DNA of 44,534 bases, taken from positions 1-44,534 of the forward strand of contig NZ_WJIC01000043.1 of the NCBI RefSeq assembly GCF_009649815.1. The letters are read 5' to 3'. The DNA comes from Nocardia sp. SYP-A9097. Lineage in GTDB: Bacteria; Actinomycetota; Actinomycetes; Mycobacteriales; Mycobacteriaceae. This document shows positions 23,666-32,040 of the stretch, piece by piece. The notes under the pieces are model-generated. The model searched no databases, was not told the DNA's origin, and saw nothing but the letters and a program-made list of their open reading frames with translations. The position numbers and the translations under genes were made by a program. The first letter of the stretch is position 1. Every line of letters starts with the position of its first letter.

Positions 23666-25360
23666 GTGGAACCCGACACCGTGCCCCCCGATACCGTCCT
23701 CGACCCCCGCCGCTGGATCGCCTTCGCCGTCGTCCTGGCCGCCGGATTCATGGACCTGCTCGACGTGACCATCGTGAATGTCGCCGTCCCGAGCATTCAG
23801 AACGATCTGCGGGCCGAGTACTCGCAGATCGAATGGATCATCGCCGCCTACGTCCTGTCCTTCGCCGCGGTACTCATCACCGGTGGCCGGCTCGGCGATA
23901 TCTACGGCCGCAAACGCCTGTTCCTGATCGGCATGACCGGTTTCACCCTCGCCTCCGCGGCCTGCGGTATCGCCTCGGATCCGAGCGTGCTCATCGGTTC
24001 CCGTTTCGTCCAGGGCGCCATGGCCGGGTTGATGGTGCCGCAGATCCTGGCGATCATTCGCGTCACCTTCCCGAAAGAGGAGCGCACCAAGGCGATTGCC
24101 ATCTACAGCGGTGTCGGCGGCTCCGCCTCCGCGGTCGGACTGTCCCTGGGCGGACTGCTGGTGCAGTGGAATCTCTTCGATCTGGGCTGGCGGCCGATCT
24201 TCCTGGTCAATATTCCGGTCGGTATCGCCGCGCTCATCGCGGCGAGCATTGTCATGCGGGATTCGCGTTCCGCGCACGCGCCGAAGCTGGACATCATCGG
24301 TATGGTGCTGGCCATATCGGCCGTGGTGCTGCTGGCGTACCCGCTCACCGAGGGCCGTCAAAAGGATTGGCCGGCTTGGACATTCATCATGATGGGGGCG
24401 GCGGCGGTCGCGTTCGCCGCATTCGTGTTCTACGAGCGCCGGCGGGCGCGCACCGTCGGCTCACCGCTCGTCGATCTGGATCTGTTCCGCTCCCGCGCGT
24501 TCACCGTCGGCCTGGCGAGTTGGCTGCTGTTCTGGATCGGCATGGGCGGTTTCTTCCTGATCTGGACGCTGTTCATGCAGGCCGGTCTCGGCTGGTCGCC
24601 CATGCGGGCCGGACTCACCTCGGCGTTCTTCGCGGTCGGCGCGGGTATCGGCGCGGGCACCTCGGCGAGCGTGCTGGCCCCGAAACTCGGCCGCTGGGTG
24701 CTCATGGCGGGCGCGCTCGTCACCGGTGCGGGATTCGGTTTGTACGGCTGGCTGGCCACGCATTACGGCAGCGATTTCGCGTCCTGGCAGATGGTGTTGC
24801 CGCTCATTGTCACCGGCACCGGTTTCGGAATTGTGGTCGCGCCGACCATCGATATGCTGCTCGGTCAGATCCCGGAGCGGGAGGCTGGCGCGGCCTCGGG
24901 GCTGCTCAATACCGGGCAGCAGCTGGGTATCGCACTGGGTGTGGCCCTGGTCGGCATCATCTTCTTCGCGCAGCTGGATCATGATTCGGCGCGCGGGGTG
25001 GACGCGGTGGCGGCGCAGACCCGCACCGAACTCGCCGCGACCGGACTGCCGGGTCCGGCACAGGATGGGATTCTCGCGAATTTCCGTGCCTGCGTACAGG
25101 ATCGGTCCGCCGCGGTGGATCCGTCGGCGGTGCCGGACAGCTGCCGTAGCACCGGCGGCGATGCGACCGTCGCGGCCACGCTCGGCGCCGCCGGCAAGGA
25201 AGCCAATGCGGTCAACTTCGCGCACACCTTCAACTACACGCTCACCTGGGGTATCGGGCTGATGATGCTGGTCTGCCTCGGCTTCGCCGCCCTGCCCAGG
25301 GACGTGAAACTGGAGCAGCACGAGTTGCCGGACCTGGACGACGAACTGGTACAGGTCTGA
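23666..25360 (+). CDS. MFS multidrug exporter, DHA2 (14-TM, EmrB/QacA) family
   Basis: A 564-residue inner-membrane, proton-driven exporter with about 14 membrane segments. The DHA2 signature MDLLDVTIVNVAVPSI lies in the first helix (about residues 28-43), and motif A GGRLGDIYGRKRLFLIG follows helix 2-3. The long final loop before the last helix (about residues 440-520) contains two Cys (FRACVQDRS, PDSCRST) that could form a disulfide outside. The start is the GTG at 23666 (VEPDTVPPD). The MarR gene is divergent. Substrates are unknown; lipophilic drugs or halogenated compounds fit the neighbours. Confidence 0.93.
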   Translation: MEPDTVPPDTVLDPRRWIAFAVVLAAGFMDLLDVTIVNVAVPSIQNDLRAEYSQIEWIIAAYVLSFAAVLITGGRLGDIYGRKRLFLIGMTGFTLASAACGIASDPSVLIGSRFVQGAMAGLMVPQILAIIRVTFPKEERTKAIAIYSGVGGSASAVGLSLGGLLVQWNLFDLGWRPIFLVNIPVGIAALIAASIVMRDSRSAHAPKLDIIGMVLAISAVVLLAYPLTEGRQKDWPAWTFIMMGAAAVAFAAFVFYERRRARTVGSPLVDLDLFRSRAFTVGLASWLLFWIGMGGFFLIWTLFMQAGLGWSPMRAGLTSAFFAVGAGIGAGTSASVLAPKLGRWVLMAGALVTGAGFGLYGWLATHYGSDFASWQMVLPLIVTGTGFGIVVAPTIDMLLGQIPEREAGAASGLLNTGQQLGIALGVALVGIIFFAQLDHDSARGVDAVAAQTRTELAATGLPGPAQDGILANFRACVQDRSAAVDPSAVPDSCRSTGGDATVAATLGAAGKEANAVNFAHTFNYTLTWGIGLMMLVCLGFAALPRDVKLEQHELPDLDDELVQV

Positions 25361-25374
25361 TCGATACGCCCGCG

Positions 25375-25418
25375 CGGCCCACGGGTCCGGCCGAAACGCC
25401 GGGTCTATGGGCCGTTTT
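25375..25418 (+). terminator. Terminator of the exporter gene
   Basis: CGGCCCA (25375-25381) pairs with TGGGCCG (25408-25414), directly followed by TTTT. Inside, CCGGC and GCCGG form a second stem. It starts 15 bp after the exporter stop. Confidence 0.75.
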
Positions 25419-25483
25419 CATTCCTGCGCCGCCGCGGGCGAGAACAATCGGACACTGTCATCGTCTTTCGACAGGAGTGAACC

Positions 25484-26644
25484 ATGCGGGCGGCCACGGT
25501 TACCAAGGGCGAATTCCGAGTGCGCGAACTACCCGACCCCACTCCCGGACCGGGGCAGCTGGTGGTGAATGTGCTGCGCTGCGGCATCTGCGGATCCGAT
25601 CTGCACGCGCGCGTGCACTGCGACGAACTCGCCGATATGGCGGCGGCCACCGGGTACGAGCACTTCATGCGCTCGGATCAGAGCGTGGTCATGGGGCACG
25701 AATTCTCCGGCGAGGTGGTCGATTACGGGTCGGGCACCCGCCGCCGGTGGAAGCCCGGCACACCGGTGGTGGCGCTGCCCATCCTGCGCAGCGGCCGGGA
25801 ACCGCATTTGACGGGACTGTCCGTGCAGGCGCCCGGCGGTTACGCGGAGCAGGTGGTGGTACAGGAATCCATGACCTTCCCCATCCCCAATGGGTTGTCC
25901 GCCGAGCATGCCGCGCTGACCGAACCGATGGCGGTGGGCTGGCACGCGGTGCGCCGAGGCCGGGTCGGGAAAGGCCAGACGGCCTTCGTAATCGGTTGCG
26001 GCCCCATCGGTCTCGCGGTCATCTCCATGTTGAAGGCGTCCGGTGTGCGATTGGTTATCGCCAGTGACTTCTCTCCGCGCCGCCGCGAACTCGCCGCCGC
26101 GTGTGGCGCGGATGTGGTGGTCGATCCGGCCGTGGACGCACCGTGGACGGCGTCCCCGAAGAAGTCCCGTATCACCGGTGCCGCCGATGTGCTCAACCTC
26201 GGCTTCGACGCCATGGAACGCCTGCGCCGGCTACCGAATATCCCGTGGTGGTACGTCTTCCGGCTCGCGCACACCCTGAACAAGGGCCCGGCCGGACCGG
26301 TCATCTTCGAATGTGTCGGTGTACCGGGCATTCTCGACCAGCTGCTGACCGCCGCCCCGCCCATGTCCCGCATTGTCGTGGTCGGGGTGTGTATGGAATC
26401 CGATCGGATCCACCCCGCCACCGCCATCAACAAGGAGATCGAACTGCGCTTCGTCCTCGGCTACGATCCGGGCGAATTCCGCGACACCCTGCATATGATC
26501 GCCGATGGCAAAGTCGACCCGAGTCCCCTGATCACCGGCACCGTCGGCCTGGACGGTATCGACACCGCCTACACCACTCTCGCCTCCCCCGACCGGCACG
26601 CCAAAATCCTCATCGACCCGCGCAGCCTCGCCACCACGCCCTGA
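25484..26644 (+). CDS. Zinc-type alcohol dehydrogenase-like protein without structural-zinc cysteines
   Basis: A 386-residue MDR dehydrogenase. Catalytic zinc ligands are present: Cys36 in CGICGSD and His72-Glu73 in MGHEFSGEVVD. The Rossmann motif GCGPIGLAVI lies near residue 170. The four-cysteine lobe of the usual structural zinc is absent; at that place the protein reads VVALPILRSGREPHLTGLS. An insert of some 45 residues (about 220-265, FDAMERLRRLPNIPWWYVFR) is unusual. Start ATG at 25484 after GACAGGAG. Its stop codon directly abuts that of iniC on the other strand. Substrate unknown. Confidence 0.85.
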   Translation: MRAATVTKGEFRVRELPDPTPGPGQLVVNVLRCGICGSDLHARVHCDELADMAAATGYEHFMRSDQSVVMGHEFSGEVVDYGSGTRRRWKPGTPVVALPILRSGREPHLTGLSVQAPGGYAEQVVVQESMTFPIPNGLSAEHAALTEPMAVGWHAVRRGRVGKGQTAFVIGCGPIGLAVISMLKASGVRLVIASDFSPRRRELAAACGADVVVDPAVDAPWTASPKKSRITGAADVLNLGFDAMERLRRLPNIPWWYVFRLAHTLNKGPAGPVIFECVGVPGILDQLLTAAPPMSRIVVVGVCMESDRIHPATAINKEIELRFVLGYDPGEFRDTLHMIADGKVDPSPLITGTVGLDGIDTAYTTLASPDRHAKILIDPRSLATTP

Positions 26645-28276
26645 TCACGCACGGGTGATTCGGGCGAAGGGAGTGGTGGGGGGTTCGTGCAGGATTTCCA
26701 GGAGACCCTCGGCGCTGCGAGCGGCGGTGTGGCAGGCGCTCGCGGTGAATTGGTCGGCGAGGGGGTGACGGGCGCGGGTGCGCCATTTGTTGACGGCCGC
26801 CAGGGCCACCTCGCGCTGGGTGGCGATATCGGTATGTGAGGGCAGGCCGAGGCGGCGGTGGGTGGCCACGCCCGTGCCACCGACCAGGCGTTGCAGTTCG
26901 GCCAGATCGGTTGGGGGCAGCGGGGGTTCGTCGGCGCGCAGGTGGCCGAGCAGGCGGAGTTCGGTGAAACCGTGCACGTCCGAGAGCAGGGTTCGCACCC
27001 GGGGTAGCAGGTTGTCGGCCTCGGTGCCTGGGTTGGCGACGAGAATGCGCGCCAGTGCGGTGAGCGCGGAGTGTGCCTTCAATTCCTCTGCGCGCTGGGC
27101 GAATTGGATATCGAGGACGGCGCGCAATTCATCCAGGCCGCTGCGCCGGGTAAGTTCGGCCGCGAGCGTGGCGGAATCGCGGACGCCGAGTCGAATCAGG
27201 GTGACGGCCAGGCGAATACCGAACAGGCCGAAGCGGCCCGCGAGATGGGCGCGCAACTCCGGAGGGACCGGTAGCGGCAGCTCGGGGCGGGCGAAACGAT
27301 CCGCCGACAGCAGGGCGGCGGAGAGCGTATCCGTCGGCACACCGGCGAGCGCCTCGAACGCCTGATATTCGCGCTGGCGCAGGGTGGCGGCGGCGAAGGC
27401 GAGCAGACCCGCCACCGGAATCACCGACTGGCACAGCCCCGTTCGCTCCAGCTCCCCCGCGAACCGGGACGCCACATCGCGCGCGGAGTGCAGTGCGTCG
27501 ATCCGGCCCGCGCCTATCTCGTCGGCGCGCGAGACCACTCCGATCACGCCGAGCGGTCCACCGGCCCCACCCGGATTACCGTGCCGCGCACCGGCCTCCG
27601 AGGTACCCGCCGCGCCGCCGATCTGTTCGAGGAAGTCCACATCCGCGGTATCCAAGCGCCGCAGCAGGTACACCACCGCATCGGCATTGGGCAGCTCGAC
27701 ACCGTTCCCGCCGGGCGCGAGCAGGCGTGAGGTACGCGCCGACACATCCCGCGACAGGGAGGAGATTCCCGGCGTATCGATAATCGTGGTCTGCGCCAAT
27801 TCCGGCGAAGGCCACTCCACTTCCAGATGCTCGACCTCCCGGGGCGCACCCGAATTCCAGCGCAGCGCCGACAGATCGAAGGTCAGCCCGTGCGCGCCCG
27901 GCGGGCCCTCGGCGCCACGCCCGCGCCGCACCACCACATCGGCGCGCGCGCCGTCCCCGGCGAAGGCGGTCACCCGGGGCGCGGCCCCGCCGCGGTACCA
28001 GGTCACCAATCGCGTGCACTCGGTGGCGTCGGTGGGCGCGATGTCCTGCCCCACGAGCGCGTTCAACAGTGTCGACTTGCCCGCCTTGAGCTGGCCGGCC
28101 AAGGCCACCCGCAATGGCTGATCCAACCGCCGCGCGCACTCCTGCACCTGCTCCCGCACCCGCGCATGCTGCGCGAAGGTCCGCCGCGCGGCCGCCAAAA
28201 GCCCGCGAGTCTCGGCCCCCACCCCGTATCCGGCCGCGCTCACGTCGTACCTCACCGGTCCGAGTTCCGGAACCAC
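26645..28276 (-). CDS. iniC: Dynamin-like GTPase IniC
   Basis: A 543-residue dynamin-superfamily protein, the third gene of iniBAC. The P-loop GQLKAGKST is at residues 61-69, switch I has TDATECTR, the DxxG motif is DTPGIS and the G4 motif is SRAD. The C-terminal half is helical, without an obvious membrane helix. In M. tuberculosis iniBAC is induced by isoniazid, ethambutol and other cell-wall damage; IniA, the partner, has been shown to be a membrane-fission dynamin. The GTG at 28276 follows GGAGG. It is somewhat longer than mycobacterial IniC (about 490). Its gene end abuts the dehydrogenase gene end with no gap. Confidence 0.87.
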   Translation of the reverse strand: MVPELGPVRYDVSAAGYGVGAETRGLLAAARRTFAQHARVREQVQECARRLDQPLRVALAGQLKAGKSTLLNALVGQDIAPTDATECTRLVTWYRGGAAPRVTAFAGDGARADVVVRRGRGAEGPPGAHGLTFDLSALRWNSGAPREVEHLEVEWPSPELAQTTIIDTPGISSLSRDVSARTSRLLAPGGNGVELPNADAVVYLLRRLDTADVDFLEQIGGAAGTSEAGARHGNPGGAGGPLGVIGVVSRADEIGAGRIDALHSARDVASRFAGELERTGLCQSVIPVAGLLAFAAATLRQREYQAFEALAGVPTDTLSAALLSADRFARPELPLPVPPELRAHLAGRFGLFGIRLAVTLIRLGVRDSATLAAELTRRSGLDELRAVLDIQFAQRAEELKAHSALTALARILVANPGTEADNLLPRVRTLLSDVHGFTELRLLGHLRADEPPLPPTDLAELQRLVGGTGVATHRRLGLPSHTDIATQREVALAAVNKWRTRARHPLADQFTASACHTAARSAEGLLEILHEPPTTPFARITRA

Positions 28277-28356
28277 TTCGCACCTCCAAGCATCGCCAAC
28301 TCTTCGCCCGAACAGCGGCGCGCGTTAGCACCCGGGCATTTCCGGCGACCGTGCAA

Positions 28357-28399
28357 CGGTGGCGGCAACACCCCGACACCCCGACAGCCACCGCCACCG
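28357..28399 (-). other. Stem-loop between iniA and iniC
   Basis: CGGTGGCGG (28357-28365) and CCGCCACCG (28391-28399) are perfect 9-bp arms around a 25-base loop that itself contains a repeated ACCCCGAC. It begins after the iniA stop (28415) on the minus strand and lies upstream of iniC. It could act as a partial terminator or an mRNA processing site that lowers iniC output. Confidence 0.5.
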
Positions 28400-28414
28400 G
28401 TGCATACTCGTCGA

Positions 28415-30259
28415 TCAGTGTGCGGGGAGGGCGGGCTGGGCAGGGGCGGGGGTGAGGATCAGGGTGGCGCGGCGGCGGAGGTCGGCCAGGATGTGCAGGC
28501 GGCGTTCCAGGACCGCGGTGCGTTCGGCGCGGCGGGTGGATTCGAGGGTGGCGGCCTCCTGTGCGGCGCGCAGGGATTCGTCGAGGGAGCGCAGGGTGCG
28601 TTCGGCTACGGCGGTGAAATGGTCGCGGAGCAGGCGGTGGATGCGGTGCAGGCGATCCTTGGTCTCCTTGCCGGTGTGGAAGGCGATATCGTCGAGGTAG
28701 CGGCGGACGGCCATCTTGGCGTCGGCGCGGCGTTTGGCCAGGCGGGCCTGTTTATCGTCGCGGAATGCCTTGCCGCCCAGCAGCACTCCCGCACCGAGCG
28801 AGAGCGGGTTGATCAGCGACAGGCCCGCGAGCGTGCCCACCATGCCCGCCATGATCACGCCGCCGTAGGAACCGCGCACACCCACCAGCAGTTTGTGGCC
28901 GAGGCCGAGGTCCGGTTCCAGATCCGACAGGGTGCAGGAACCGGCGCGAGAACCATTGCCGTCCAGGCTTTCCCGCACATCCGGTAGGTCGACCGCACCC
29001 AATTCGGTGAAGTGCGTCGCCACCTTCTCGGCGAGTTTCACCGCGCGGGTGCGAGTCCACAGCAGGTTGTCGCCGACGGCGGTGCCGACGGTGCCGGTCA
29101 GCCACTCCTCCATACGCTCCCAGTGCCGCCCGGGGTCGTTCTCGTCGATCCACTCCTCGGCGGTGCGGGAGATATCGCGCAGTCGATCACGCAGGTCATG
29201 GTCGACATCACCGACCAGATCGGTAATGCCGTCACTCAGCGTCTGCTGCCACACCGAGGTCCGTCGATGCAATTGCTCGGCGGCCGTTCTGGCGGACTGC
29301 AATTCGCGTACCGCGGCGGCGGCGCGCTCCGGATCCTTCAGTGCCACCAGCTCACTACCCAGTGCGAGTGCCAAATGCTCTGCGGCGGAGCCGATATCGA
29401 CGGCGACGGCGCGCTGTACGGCCACCTGATCCCGGGCCACCACATGATCCCGCAGGAATTGGAAGACCCCGCCGAAACCGGATTCCTGCCCGAGTTGGGC
29501 GTCCTGTAAGCGCAGCGCATGCGACCGCAGCACCGAGGAGACCGCGAGCATCGGCACCTCGATGCCCGCCCGCCGCAGATGCTCCGCATTCGCCTCGAAC
29601 ACCTGCCGCCAGTGCGGATACAGATCGATCTTGCCGATCAGCACCGCGACCGCCGGGCACAATTGCCGCACCTGCCGCAGGAATTCCACCTCGGGATCGG
29701 TCAATTCGGTGGAGGCGTCACTGATCACCAGCACCGCGTCCGCCGTCGGCACCACCCCGAGCACACCCGCCACCGCGCTGTTCCCATGTGCCCCGAGTGC
29801 GGGCGTATCGACAATCACGATCCCGTCCGCCAGGAGCTGATTCGGCACCCCGAGCTCCACCCGCAGCACGGCCCGCCCTTGCGCGTACCCCGACCGTGCC
29901 ACCCCCGGCCCGATCTCCGTGAGCGGCACCGCGACCCGCGAATCCTCGCCATCACCCGCCACCACCAGGACCGCGCCCGCCTCGGCCGCATACGCCAGCG
30001 TGGTCGTCACGGTGGTGGTGGCGTCATCCCCGACGGCACAGATCTCGACGTTGACCAGTGCGTTGACGAACTGGCTCTTGCCCTGATTCCCCAACCCGCA
30101 CACCACGATTCGCCGCCGCGGATCCCGTACCCGGCCCGCGACCCCCTCCAGCCGCTCGGCCAGATCCCCCCGCTCGGCCTCGCGCGCGACCGCGACGGTC
30201 TCCGCCAGCATCGACAACAACGGCTGCGCCGCCACCATCCCGGCCATCGCGATCCTCAC
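28415..30259 (-). CDS. iniA: Dynamin-like GTPase IniA
   Basis: A 614-residue dynamin-like protein. The P-loop GLGNQGKS is at residues 55-62, followed by a Thr-rich switch I (TTTVTTTLAY), DxxG in VDTPALG and the G4 region IGKIDLYP. Near residues 490-525 lies a hydrophobic hairpin (IMAGMVGTLAGLSLINP, then LGAGVLLGG), the lipid-binding paddle of this family. Helical segments rich in Arg and Leu follow to the end. M. tuberculosis IniA binds and cuts membranes and gives tolerance to cell-wall drugs. The start GTG at 30259 (VRIAMAG) has GAGGAACA before it; the ATG at 30247 is a fair alternative. Confidence 0.9.
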   Translation of the reverse strand: MRIAMAGMVAAQPLLSMLAETVAVAREAERGDLAERLEGVAGRVRDPRRRIVVCGLGNQGKSQFVNALVNVEICAVGDDATTTVTTTLAYAAEAGAVLVVAGDGEDSRVAVPLTEIGPGVARSGYAQGRAVLRVELGVPNQLLADGIVIVDTPALGAHGNSAVAGVLGVVPTADAVLVISDASTELTDPEVEFLRQVRQLCPAVAVLIGKIDLYPHWRQVFEANAEHLRRAGIEVPMLAVSSVLRSHALRLQDAQLGQESGFGGVFQFLRDHVVARDQVAVQRAVAVDIGSAAEHLALALGSELVALKDPERAAAAVRELQSARTAAEQLHRRTSVWQQTLSDGITDLVGDVDHDLRDRLRDISRTAEEWIDENDPGRHWERMEEWLTGTVGTAVGDNLLWTRTRAVKLAEKVATHFTELGAVDLPDVRESLDGNGSRAGSCTLSDLEPDLGLGHKLLVGVRGSYGGVIMAGMVGTLAGLSLINPLSLGAGVLLGGKAFRDDKQARLAKRRADAKMAVRRYLDDIAFHTGKETKDRLHRIHRLLRDHFTAVAERTLRSLDESLRAAQEAATLESTRRAERTAVLERRLHILADLRRRATLILTPAPAQPALPAH

Positions 30260-30311
30260 TGTTCCTCATCCGTCGCACCTGTGAAAGACGCGTCCTACCA
30301 ACAGTATTCAT

Positions 30312-30324
30312 GCCCGGACCGGGC
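30312..30324. repeat. Short palindrome between iniB and iniA
   Basis: GCCCGG-A-CCGGGC, a perfect 13-base palindrome directly after the iniB stop codon (30331). Too tight a loop for a strong terminator; possibly a protein or RNA-structure site. Confidence 0.35.
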
Positions 30325-30330
30325 CTCGGG

Positions 30331-32040
30331 TCACGAGTGCAGCATGTCCGCGATGATGTCGCCGCCCGGATGGGTCCCCAACTCCATCCCGCCGTGCACG
30401 CCGCCGTCCCCGAACAGCCCGGCGTCGACGCCTCCGGCATGCACCCCTTCCCCGAATGCCTGCGAAACATCCACCCCCGCCCAAGGATTCGCCCCCACAC
30501 CGACCCCCACACTCCCCGCACCATGCACGTCCGCGTCCAGTCCACTCCCCACCTGAGCCCCCACTCCGCCGACGCTCTGCACCCCGGCTCCCACTCCGGC
30601 CCCGAGATCGGTCCCCGCATTCACCCCAGCCCCCACCGCCGAATCGATCCCACTCGTCAGCCCCGCCCCAACCTGCGACCCCCCGTGCAAGCCGGCATCC
30701 AGTCCGGACGACAGCCCCGCCCCGACCTGCGAACCACCGTGCACCGCCGCATCCAGTCCGGACGAAAGCCCCGTGCCGACGCTGCCGACCCCCTGCGTCG
30801 CAGCGTCCACTCCGCCGGAAAGCCCTGTCTCCAAACCACTTCCGACCTGCGCACCGAGATTCCCCACGGTGCCGATCCCACTGGAGAAACCCGCCCCGAC
30901 ACCATTGTTCAAACCCACGGCAAGGTCACCCCCGCCGTACACTCCCGCGCCGACCGCCGAGTCGATCCCACTGCTCAATCCGGCGCCCAACTGCGCGCCG
31001 CCGGCGGTGACACCGTTCAGCGCACCGGAAAGCCCGGTCTCCAAACCGTTTCCGACCTGTCCACCCAGACCTGCTGCGGCACCGGTACTTCCGGACAGTC
31101 CCGTCTCCAGTCCGCCCACCGCTTGCGCGCCCGCGTTCGCCGCGGCACCCAGACTCGTCGCGAGTCCGGCACCGAGGTCCCCGCCGACCTGCGCACCCGC
31201 GCCGAGGTCACTGCCGAGCTGCGCACCCAGGTTTACCGCACCCGAGAGCCCAGTTTCCAGACCCGCGCCCGCACCGACAGCTGTGTTCACGGCACCGGAC
31301 AGATCGGCGCCGAGGTTCACTCCCCCACCGAGGGCCGCGCCGACCGTGGTGCCGAGGTTGGTTTCGAGGTTGGCGGCGGAGTCGAGGGCTCCGGTGAGGC
31401 CGGTGGTAAGGGCCGCGCCGGATTGGGCGGCGGCGGATACCGCGGATTGGATGCCCGCTTCCAGGCCCGCGCCCGCGGTGAGGCCGCCGGTGAGGGCCGA
31501 GGTGAGGTCGGCGGCGGCTTGGGTGCCGAGGACGCCGGAGAGGTTGGCCTGCAGGCCGGTCGCGGCATCGGCGGCGGTGGAGACCGCGCCGCCGATACCG
31601 GCGGAGAGGTTGGTGCCGAGATCGGTGGCCGCGCCCACCGCCGCGCCGATACCGGTGGAAAGGCCCAGTTCCAGACCGGATCCGGTCTCACCGGTGAAGC
31701 ACACCTCGGTAGCGGTGGCGGTGCCGAGGTTCACGCCGAGCGAACCATTCAGGCCGGCGGCATTATTCACACCGCCACCACCGTTCACGCCGGCACCAAG
31801 ATTCACCCCGGCCGCCTCGCCCGCGCCGCCGCCCGCCGCGACTATGGCGGTGAGCTGCGAACCCCCGGCTACCAGGGCCGATTCGGCGACCATGGGGGCC
31901 ACGGCGGCAATGTCCTCGGGGGTGACGTTCTCCAGGCCCGCGTCGGTGAGGGCCTGGGCGGGGTTGGCGCAATAACCGACGGCGGCTTCGTGATCCCGCA
32001 GCAGGTTGAGGATGAACTCGAGAATTGCGTTGGGGCTCAT
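30331..32040 (-). CDS. iniB: IniB: Gly/Ala-rich repeat protein
   Basis: A 569-residue protein, first gene of iniBAC. The N-terminal 70 residues form a small helical domain (MSPNAILEFILNLLRDHEAA, then YCANPAQALTDAGLENVTPEDI), typical of IniB. The rest is almost only Gly, Ala, Ser, Leu, Val, Asp and Thr in degenerate 17-18-residue repeats with pattern VGAGLSSGLDAAVHGGSQ. The protein is longer than M. tuberculosis IniB (479). There is no classical signal peptide. Its role is unknown; a structural or envelope function has been supposed. The start ATG at 32040 follows AGGAGG (CCCAGGAGGCGATTCACC before it on the minus strand). Confidence 0.85.
   Translation of the reverse strand: MSPNAILEFILNLLRDHEAAVGYCANPAQALTDAGLENVTPEDIAAVAPMVAESALVAGGSQLTAIVAAGGGAGEAAGVNLGAGVNGGGGVNNAAGLNGSLGVNLGTATATEVCFTGETGSGLELGLSTGIGAAVGAATDLGTNLSAGIGGAVSTAADAATGLQANLSGVLGTQAAADLTSALTGGLTAGAGLEAGIQSAVSAAAQSGAALTTGLTGALDSAANLETNLGTTVGAALGGGVNLGADLSGAVNTAVGAGAGLETGLSGAVNLGAQLGSDLGAGAQVGGDLGAGLATSLGAAANAGAQAVGGLETGLSGSTGAAAGLGGQVGNGLETGLSGALNGVTAGGAQLGAGLSSGIDSAVGAGVYGGGDLAVGLNNGVGAGFSSGIGTVGNLGAQVGSGLETGLSGGVDAATQGVGSVGTGLSSGLDAAVHGGSQVGAGLSSGLDAGLHGGSQVGAGLTSGIDSAVGAGVNAGTDLGAGVGAGVQSVGGVGAQVGSGLDADVHGAGSVGVGVGANPWAGVDVSQAFGEGVHAGGVDAGLFGDGGVHGGMELGTHPGGDIIADMLHS
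30658..30783 (-). repeat. 54-bp tandem repeats inside iniB
   Basis: Units of 54 bp begin near 30658, 30712 and 30766; the first two are nearly identical and code for LSSGLDAAVHGGSQVGAG and LSSGLDAGLHGGSQVGAG. Weaker copies extend through most of the gene (30580-31700). Such repeats can change number by slippage or recombination. Confidence 0.7.

Noticed and set aside
23393..24361. 322-codon minus-strand frame overlapping marR and the exporter gene
   Set aside because: Composition is His/Asp/Gln-rich mirror sequence; both overlapped genes are clearly real.
30580..31700. Possible CRISPR-like array
   Set aside because: The repeats are in frame with iniB, are multiples of 54 bp, are degenerate and have no unique spacers.
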